Assembly: GCA_023252015.1 (NCBI GenBank)
Contig: JAHEXS010000030.1
Location: 1-10,548, forward strand
Reading direction: 5' to 3'
DNA from: Candidatus Nitrosotenuis sp.
Lineage (GTDB): Archaea; Thermoproteota; Nitrososphaeria; Nitrososphaerales; Nitrosopumilaceae
DNA: 10,548 nt
The notes below the pieces were generated by a model. It worked only from the letters and a program-made list of their open reading frames with translations, was not told the DNA's origin and did not search any database. Position numbers and translations under genes: made by a program. Shown here in pieces: positions 5,466-10,548 of the stretch. Within the stretch, counting starts at the first letter, position 1. Each line of letters opens with the position of its first letter.

Positions 5466-7556
5466 CTGGTAAAAATCACGGCAGTCTTTGTATTAACAGT
5501 ATTGCTGTTAGGCATAGTTGGATCTCTGCCGGCAGGTAACTCTGTACCGTACATTGGCGCGCCGTCTCGCGTAGTAAATACGGTTGATATCACATTCGAT
5601 ACAAATTTGCCGAAAAGTGGCACTCCGTATGCTGGCCAAGACCGCCCATCATCTGGTGAAATAACATCGCCTATTTTGACAGTGGATGGAATCGAGGTAG
5701 GATATCTTACTGTACAAAACTCAAAGGGAACATTTCAAGGACCAATTGCATTCAGTTGGGAAGTCGGCTCCACACACACGTATTCATGGGAACAGTCTGC
5801 ACTGTTTGATACTGGCAAGCGATATGTCTTCAACTCTGTATCGGGGATATCTAGTGGACAGTCGGGAACTATTACCGTTGTCTCAGAAGGCACAATCACT
5901 GCGAACTATAAAGACGAAGTTTTACTGTCTGTTGTTATTCGTGACAGTTCCGGAAACGAATGTTCATGCGGAAATGTATCGCCTCAATCTGGATGGTATG
6001 CGGTTGATTCCATAGCTCAGATACAAGCCTCACCGTTTACAGGATACACGTTTCAAAAATCCGCAATTACATCAACATATGTTGGAGTTCAAAGTCAGCA
6101 GCCTATTACTGATGTCTCAACACAAAATCCAACGGCAATAACATTTGATACTGCAAAAACCGTTACTGTGTATTTCCAGCAGTCTCAAATAACACCTACT
6201 CAACCTACACCAACCACCACACCTACACCAACCCCATCTGCACAAAAACAAGCCACTCAAACTACAAAATATCTTTTGTATGAAAATAAACAGTACAGTT
6301 TTTCTATAAAGTATCCATCTGATTGGAAAAAAACTGTTCTGTTGCAAGATGACACTGTTTTTCCCGGCCTGCTAAATATGATAAGTCTTGGTAGTCCTGC
6401 TGGAGATGCTGGTGCTACTGTGGGATTCATGCAGGATGATACCAGCAAAGGGATTTCTCAAAAAGTTTTGAATTCGTTCAAAAATGAATTTAAAAGTAAA
6501 TTTGAAAGCGGATTCTGTTCATCTGCATCTGCTGGAGTCACTTGCTCTGTGGATGTCTTGGAAGATCAAGTCACCTCTAAAAAGGGTTATGACGTGCACG
6601 TGATGGCGCTTTTAGCCAAGATGTCGTCCACTCAAACGTCGTTCACATTACCTGCTATGTTGGTAGGGATTATTCCTAATGGCAACGATGCTTGGATTGT
6701 GATGCTTAGCAATCTTTCCGTTACTGATACGGAACAGGTTTCTAAAGTTTTGGATGCGATAGCAGAATCATTTACAATTCTTGACTATTCTGGAGGAAAG
6801 TCGTCCACGTCGAAATCTCCGGCATCAACATTTACCAAATCAAGTGCAGGAGAGTTACAGATAAACTCAGGAGAGTTTGCTGTTTCAAAGTATTCGCCAG
6901 CCGAGGTACTTGTATCTGGCAAAGTCGCTAATTACCAAAAGGGAACAATGCTTACATTGAAAATCATAAAACCAGACAAACGCATCGAAGAACAGAATAT
7001 TATGGTAACAAAGGACGGGGTCTTTAGAACTCCTATAAAACTTGACAACAATTGGCGTTCTGGGGATTATGCTATATCTGCCACATACGGAACGCAGGAT
7101 CTCGGGTCTGTTTCATTTCAAGTAAACGTGGGCAACACAAAGCCAAGTGTGACTCAGACTACGCCATTACAACAAAAACAACCTCCAGTAGAAGACGTAA
7201 AACCAAGCGCAACTAAGGTCGTAACACAAAAACAATTTCATCTAGGTATCAAGGCGGGTCAGAAAGATGATCTAGTATACCTCGTAATCAAAAACCCAAA
7301 AGGTTCCTCAGATGATATCTATGGCATTAAATTAACAGCGGTAAACGGAAAGATAACAAATTTTATCAAAATAACAGACTGGATACAAAAGCGCCTTGGC
7401 CCTGACTCTGTCATATATCAAACAGTATCTTCACCATTGCACTCATCAGATATGATTCAAGTTAAATTAAAAGTTGACAGCAAAAACACTGAAATCCAGT
7501 GGGAGGTATTCACAAAAGATCAAAAGAGCTTGGGTAAGGGGAGTGAAACAACATGA
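5466..7556 (+). CDS. Large secreted multidomain protein with PsbP-like domain
   Basis: About 696 residues from the CTG at 5466. That start gives a proper signal peptide: a lysine at residue 3, then about 18 hydrophobic residues (ITAVFVLTVLLLGIVGSL). The frame is closed by TAA at 5442-5444 and has no ATG, GTG or TTG before the TTG at 5502, which would remove half the hydrophobic core and the positive charge. Domains in order: beta-rich N-terminus; a repeat-like domain (about 140-240) with the SGWYAVDS...GYTF pattern of bacterial surface repeats and a CSC pair; a Pro/Thr linker (about 243-260); a PsbP-like domain (about 268-440) opening YSFSIKYPSDW; a beta-sandwich (about 470-554); and a C-terminal beta domain (about 590-690). 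No C-terminal anchor is seen. It overlaps the next gene by 4 bases. The precise role is unknown; export to the cell surface is the firm part. Confidence 0.8.
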   Translation: MVKITAVFVLTVLLLGIVGSLPAGNSVPYIGAPSRVVNTVDITFDTNLPKSGTPYAGQDRPSSGEITSPILTVDGIEVGYLTVQNSKGTFQGPIAFSWEVGSTHTYSWEQSALFDTGKRYVFNSVSGISSGQSGTITVVSEGTITANYKDEVLLSVVIRDSSGNECSCGNVSPQSGWYAVDSIAQIQASPFTGYTFQKSAITSTYVGVQSQQPITDVSTQNPTAITFDTAKTVTVYFQQSQITPTQPTPTTTPTPTPSAQKQATQTTKYLLYENKQYSFSIKYPSDWKKTVLLQDDTVFPGLLNMISLGSPAGDAGATVGFMQDDTSKGISQKVLNSFKNEFKSKFESGFCSSASAGVTCSVDVLEDQVTSKKGYDVHVMALLAKMSSTQTSFTLPAMLVGIIPNGNDAWIVMLSNLSVTDTEQVSKVLDAIAESFTILDYSGGKSSTSKSPASTFTKSSAGELQINSGEFAVSKYSPAEVLVSGKVANYQKGTMLTLKIIKPDKRIEEQNIMVTKDGVFRTPIKLDNNWRSGDYAISATYGTQDLGSVSFQVNVGNTKPSVTQTTPLQQKQPPVEDVKPSATKVVTQKQFHLGIKAGQKDDLVYLVIKNPKGSSDDIYGIKLTAVNGKITNFIKITDWIQKRLGPDSVIYQTVSSPLHSSDMIQVKLKVDSKNTEIQWEVFTKDQKSLGKGSETT
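7538..7546 (+). promoter_or_regulatory. Ribosome binding site of the phospholipase-like gene
   Basis: GGGGAGTGA lies 6 bases before the ATG at 7553 and closely matches the anti-Shine-Dalgarno complement. With the ATGA overlap it indicates translation coupled to the preceding gene, in contrast to the leaderless genes elsewhere in the window. Confidence 0.6.
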
Positions 7557-8626
7557 CTGGAGTAATTCTGCTAGCATTACTTTCATTCATAATAATTGCT
7601 TCTGGGCTTTCTGGTTATTTCCAAAATGTTTCTGCATTAACTCCAGTTGCAGATCTTTCAGGTGAATGGTCAGGCACTGGTCAATTCACATCCAATCTTT
7701 ATGGGTTATCATGTGCAGACACAGTTGCAATTAGTGTTGGAATTAAGCAAGACGACGATAATGTTTCAGGAACTTATTCATTTGTAGGTACAAGTGCAAG
7801 GGATCTGAACCCAGATCCTGAATCTGGAAATCGTTGTGCTCTTTGGGAAGCATCTGGAGGAACATTTTATGGAACACTATCTGGCTCTAGAATCTCTGTA
7901 ACATTAAGTGATGATGGATTAACATATTCTGGAACTTATACTAGTAGACTCATTAAATTATCTGTAGCGACTGATGAATTGAGTGGTACAATACAACTAA
8001 CAGCTACAAGTCTATCATCTCCAGCATTTGAGCCAAAAGAAAAGACACCACAACCTCCACCTGAAGAAAAGACACCACAACCTCCACCTGAAGAAAAGAC
8101 ACCACAACCTCCACCTGAAGAAAAGACACCACAACCTCCACCTGAAGATCAAGGTACGCCAAATCAGGGAAATGAACCAACTCCTCAAAATAATGAACCT
8201 CAACAAGAGTCACAATTTCCACAAGAGGAAGAAAAACAATTAGATGATATACTTGACCAAATGGAAAATGAACCAGAACAAAATAATTGGGTAGAGGTCA
8301 TAAACCCTGAAATTACTAAAGAAACTCCTGAAATCATCATCCCTGCTAGAATCCCAGATAATTTTTTCAGAAGTAACGGCTGTGGTTCTCAAGGAAAAGG
8401 GGGAATAGATGTGCCAGATTTTGATTTTGCAGAATCCTGTAACCAGCATGATGTTTGTTATGGACGAGGAGGTAATGCAGAAGACAGGAAATTATGTGAT
8501 GAAGAATTTTACGAATCAATAAAATCAAATAGTGTTCTTGGCAAGTTTGGGGCTACCATATATTATTGGGGTGTGAGACTTGGAGGAGTTTCTTCGTTTA
8601 ACTGTGTGAGTACTTCATGTCGATGA
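7553..8626 (+). CDS. Secreted phospholipase A2-like protein with proline-rich repeat linker
   Basis: A 357-residue protein. Residues 4-20 form a signal peptide core, with likely cleavage near SALT (27-30). Residues about 33-155 are a beta-rich, lipocalin-like domain (GEWSGTG...GTYSF...GTFYGTLSG) with two cysteines (C54, C95). Residues 163-198 are four exact copies of EKTPQPPPE, followed by a Gln/Glu/Pro-rich stretch to about 245. The C-terminal domain (about 270-357) carries phospholipase A2 features: NGCGSQGKGG as a calcium-loop-like segment, CNQHDVCYG (296-304) with the H299/D300 pair, and CDEEF (315-319) supplying a second aspartate. Six cysteines (277, 296, 302, 315, 351, 356) could form three disulfides outside the cell. 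sPLA2 enzymes cleave the sn-2 ester of glycerophospholipids with Ca2+. Start by ATGA overlap and a good ribosome binding site. Activity and substrate are inferred. Confidence 0.8.
   Translation: MTGVILLALLSFIIIASGLSGYFQNVSALTPVADLSGEWSGTGQFTSNLYGLSCADTVAISVGIKQDDDNVSGTYSFVGTSARDLNPDPESGNRCALWEASGGTFYGTLSGSRISVTLSDDGLTYSGTYTSRLIKLSVATDELSGTIQLTATSLSSPAFEPKEKTPQPPPEEKTPQPPPEEKTPQPPPEEKTPQPPPEDQGTPNQGNEPTPQNNEPQQESQFPQEEEKQLDDILDQMENEPEQNNWVEVINPEITKETPEIIIPARIPDNFFRSNGCGSQGKGGIDVPDFDFAESCNQHDVCYGRGGNAEDRKLCDEEFYESIKSNSVLGKFGATIYYWGVRLGGVSSFNCVSTSCR
8039..8146 (+). repeat. Four identical 27-base tandem repeats (in-frame)
   Basis: Units at 8039-8065, 8066-8092, 8093-8119 and 8120-8146 are identical at DNA level, each encoding EKTPQPPPE. 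They form the flexible linker of the phospholipase-like protein. Lack of synonymous differences points to recent expansion or homogenisation. Copy number is likely to vary between strains. Confidence 0.95.
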
Positions 8627-9711
8627 AATTAATAATAATTTCGTTACTTATAGTCTGTGTATTAACAGTCAATTATTATCATAAAAATAATTTCAATTCC
8701 AATGATGATGTTTCATTTAATTCAATTATCATCCGTGCACATGGTGAAGAAAGTTCATCTGATGCATCCACTGAATACATTGTTTATAAAAATGATAAAT
8801 ATGGATTTAGCCTAGAATATCCTTCCTACTGGACTTATCGTGAAGGCAAATTAGATAAAATAGATAAATTAGATAAAATGGAATTAGTGAATTTTGTTTC
8901 TAATCCTAATACACACATTTCAATCTCACAATCAGTTAACAACAATGAATTCAGGAATATATCTGATCAACAATATCTAGATAAAATGATTAACGAACAT
9001 GAGGAGGAATGCAACAAATCTACTTCTTTAGATGATCATGGAGTTACATGTTCTAATTTCAAACCTCTATTATCTATTGTTGATCCAAATGGAAAATACG
9101 TTTCCTATGTGATTAGCTATACTTACACTGATGAGTCTGATGATGGAACAGTTACTGATAAATCAAAACTTGTAATACAAATTCCTGATCATGATAACAC
9201 TTGGAATATTGCAGTGTTTAGTACAATTGGTGATTTACCAAATCATCTAGAAGAGATAGCATCAACTCTTAATTCATTTACAATTTTAACTGAATCCAAA
9301 GATGTTAAACCCATTGCATCTGAAAATACCAAAAAGGGTGGAGGCTGTCTTATTACTACGGCAGCATTTGGTTCTGAGCTTGCGCCACAAGTCCAGATGT
9401 TAAGAGAACTACGAGATAACACCCTTCTTAAGACATCTTCAGGCTCTGCTTTTATGACTGAGTTTAATCAATTCTATTATTCTTTTAGTCCTACAGTAGC
9501 AGACTGGGAAAAACAAAACCCCGTATTTAGAGAGATAGTAAAAGCTACAATCACGCCGCTGATTACTACACTTTCTATTCTGAATTATGTTGACGTAGAT
9601 TCTGAAGATGAAATGCTGGGTTATGGAATTGGAATTATATTATTGAATATTGGAATGTATTTTGTAGCTCCAGCTTTTATAATTCTTAGAATAAAACGAT
9701 ACAAAAAATAA
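8617..9711 (+). CDS. PsbP-like surface protein with CFI-box C-terminus and membrane helix
   Basis: A 364-residue protein. An N-terminal hydrophobic segment (4-19) preceded by K4 is a signal peptide or anchor. A PsbP-like domain (about 54-225) opens with YIVYKNDKYGFSLEYPSYW and ends NSFTIL, like the domain of the first gene in the operon; C132 and C145 could form a disulfide. Residues 241-271 form the CFI-box (GGGCLITTAAFGSELAPQVQ, then LRELRDNTLL). After a helical stretch, a membrane helix (about 335-357) is followed by the basic tail RIKRYKK. This C-terminal module recurs on archaeal and bacterial surface proteins; its function is not established. It overlaps the preceding gene by 10 bases (ATG 8617) or, from the ATG at 8623, by the same ATGA arrangement as the previous junction. 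It is very AT-rich: 17 of 60 bases at 8881-8940 are G or C, against 31 of 60 at 3001-3060 in hppA. Confidence 0.85.
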   Translation: MSMKLIIISLLIVCVLTVNYYHKNNFNSNDDVSFNSIIIRAHGEESSSDASTEYIVYKNDKYGFSLEYPSYWTYREGKLDKIDKLDKMELVNFVSNPNTHISISQSVNNNEFRNISDQQYLDKMINEHEEECNKSTSLDDHGVTCSNFKPLLSIVDPNGKYVSYVISYTYTDESDDGTVTDKSKLVIQIPDHDNTWNIAVFSTIGDLPNHLEEIASTLNSFTILTESKDVKPIASENTKKGGGCLITTAAFGSELAPQVQMLRELRDNTLLKTSSGSAFMTEFNQFYYSFSPTVADWEKQNPVFREIVKATITPLITTLSILNYVDVDSEDEMLGYGIGIILLNIGMYFVAPAFIILRIKRYKK

Positions 9712-9760
9712 TTTTATTTCCAAAGTGAGTTCAAAATAAGATCATGATGGACCCTAGTCA

Positions 9761-9773
9761 CACTAGACTAGTG
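9761..9773. repeat. 13-base palindrome in the convergent intergenic region
   Basis: CACTAG-A-CTAGTG, perfect 6-bp arms around one base, 50 bases after the stop of the operon. The one-base loop makes a stable RNA hairpin unlikely, so a DNA-binding site or chance is more likely. The rest of the 182-base gap is AT-rich, with T-runs usable as terminators from both sides (ATTTTATTT at 9712-9719; T5 on the - strand near 9857-9861). Confidence 0.35.
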
Positions 9774-9860
9774 CTAATTATGAAATTTTATGCAATTCTA
9801 ATCTGATATTAGTTCAGTATTGTTGATAATCCCTTCTGACATGGATTTTTTAATGCAAAA

Positions 9861-9887
9861 ATTCCACACAAATACAATTTATCAGCA
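9861..9887. repeat. Right copy of the 27-base direct repeat
   Basis: Starts ATTCCACACAAATA and ends TTTATCAGCA; 24 of 27 positions match 5357-5383 in the same orientation, 4504 bases apart. It ends 6 bases from the stop codon of the PLP/rhodanese gene, so it lies in that gene's 3' flank. Confidence 0.6.
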
Positions 9888-9893
9888 AACCTG

Positions 9894-10548
9894 TCATTCG
9901 GTAGCTAATCGTACCAATTCAGAAATTTGCTTACCTTTTTCTTGAGAAAGCGCTGATATCCCGCCAGTCAAACTTTCAGTTACAATGCCTTTGCCCGCAA
10001 GTACTCGAACAGCCATCAACGAAGTATTTCCAGCCATGCAAACAAGCAACGACTTGCCATGAGACCCGCCCAGATCTTGATTCAACTCTTCAGGAATTTG
10101 CTGTGTTGCTAATAGTCGTTCCACATCTCTTGCCTTTTGCACAGAGATCTTGTTTTTATCAACGCCGAGAGATTTTGCAATTAGCTCTATTCCTTCCTCG
10201 CGTGGAGTATACTGGGTATGAATCCAGATTACTCTATCATAGTCGCCTATGTTTGATACAGCTTCCTGCAGGGAAACCTGAGTGCGGTTCTGCTTCTTTC
10301 CAATCGCTTCCAGATTCTTTTTGTACTTTTGTATTCCGTCAGCAACTATTACGACAAACTTTCCTCCAAAACCGCCAAAGTTTGCCATCTGCATAACTGC
10401 GTATAGTGCAAGGGCGCTGCTTTCGCCCATGTCATGACCCTTGTCTACAAAAAACTTTAGCAGACGTTTTGCCTGCTCAAAATCTACTTCATGTTGTCCA
10501 GCATATCGCTCCGGCTCGTAAAACTTCAAGCCAGCCGCCTTGTCTTTT
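9894..10548 (-). CDS. PLP-dependent cysteine synthase-like enzyme fused to a rhodanese-like domain, 5' partial
   Basis: The frame stays open to the right edge; 217 codons are visible, and the TTG at 10529 is an internal leucine rather than a start (KDKAAG precedes it in frame). The upstream part (to about codon 80) resembles the C-terminal end of fold-type II PLP enzymes of the cysteine synthase group: GESSALALYAVM, then GGKFVVIVADGIQKYKKNLE, equivalent to the small-domain strand and C-terminal KYLS-type segment. The canonical SSGA glycine is replaced. The downstream part (about codons 90-217) looks like a rhodanese domain: VIWIHTQ, a variable helical region, and LLVCMAGNTSLMAVRVLAGKG, where CMAGNTS fits the six-residue active loop with an intact cysteine, then LTGGISAL. 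The fusion could link cysteine or sulfide metabolism to persulfide transfer; that is inference. The PLP lysine lies outside the window. Confidence 0.8.
   Translation of the reverse strand, partial: KDKAAGLKFYEPERYAGQHEVDFEQAKRLLKFFVDKGHDMGESSALALYAVMQMANFGGFGGKFVVIVADGIQKYKKNLEAIGKKQNRTQVSLQEAVSNIGDYDRVIWIHTQYTPREEGIELIAKSLGVDKNKISVQKARDVERLLATQQIPEELNQDLGGSHGKSLLVCMAGNTSLMAVRVLAGKGIVTESLTGGISALSQEKGKQISELVRLATE

Noticed and set aside
5050..5539. Two + strand open frames (5050-5334 and 5177-5539) overlapping the DUF2024 gene.
   Set aside because: They are antisense to a recognisable conserved protein with its own promoter and lack any recognisable motif.
5502..7556. TTG at 5502 as the start of the first operon gene.
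   Set aside because: It would discard the lysine and half of the hydrophobic core of an evident signal peptide; the CTG at 5466 fits better, although the codon is unusual.
8039..8146. Regular 27-base repeats that might be taken for a CRISPR array.
   Set aside because: They are contiguous with no spacers and are in frame inside a coding sequence; the other-strand and shifted frames across them are repeat artefacts.
9744..9806. C-box-like ATGATGG and CTGA in the convergent intergenic region, resembling a second C/D box RNA.
   Set aside because: The flanks do not pair, spacing is too long without internal boxes, and such short motifs are expected by chance in AT-rich DNA.
9744..9806. A 20-codon + strand frame starting MMDPSHTR in the last intergenic region.
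   Set aside because: It is too short, without promoter, ribosome binding site or recognisable composition.

Overview
The window looks like a stretch of an ammonia-oxidising-type archaeon (Thaumarchaeota/Nitrososphaerota, most likely Nitrosopumilales). The evidence is an archaeal GTP-dependent dephospho-CoA kinase, an archaeal-size family I pyrophosphatase, a K+-independent-type membrane pyrophosphatase, a C/D box guide RNA, several leaderless promoters with a TATA element about 26 bases before the start codon, and a surface protein ending in the CFI-box plus membrane-helix C-terminus that I associate with thaumarchaeal proteins. The genus assignment is inference.

Positions 1-4424 (+ strand) are housekeeping. 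They hold the 3' part of an Mrp/NBP35 Fe-S carrier ATPase, a dephospho-CoA kinase for the last step of CoA synthesis, a probable C/D box sRNA directly after that stop codon, the soluble pyrophosphatase ppa, a small HExxH zinc metallopeptidase-like protein, and the membrane pyrophosphatase hppA. The soluble and membrane enzymes both hydrolyse PPi, one as heat and one coupled to ion pumping, and lie about 0.5 kb apart.

Positions 4443-5289 (- strand) hold three small genes, each with its own promoter-like element: an unrecognised 61-residue protein, a small Cys/His protein, and a DUF2024 protein. A perfect hairpin sits between hppA and the first of these convergent genes.

Positions 5384-9860 are an AT-richer accessory segment with three overlapping + strand genes that look like one operon. 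They encode a large secreted multidomain protein with a PsbP-like domain, a secreted phospholipase A2-like protein with a proline-rich repeat linker, and a second PsbP-like protein with a CFI-box and C-terminal membrane helix. A 27-base direct repeat (24 identities) brackets the segment at 5357-5383 and 9861-9887. The right copy ends 6 bases from the stop of the next gene. No integrase or transposase is present. A PLA2 fold is notable in an archaeon, whose own lipids are ether-linked, so the substrate is the main open question.

Positions 9894-10548 (- strand) are the C-terminal part of a PLP-dependent cysteine synthase-like protein fused to a rhodanese-like domain, running off the window. No gene-free stretch exceeds 300 bases. 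I see no tRNA, rRNA, CRISPR array or insertion sequence.
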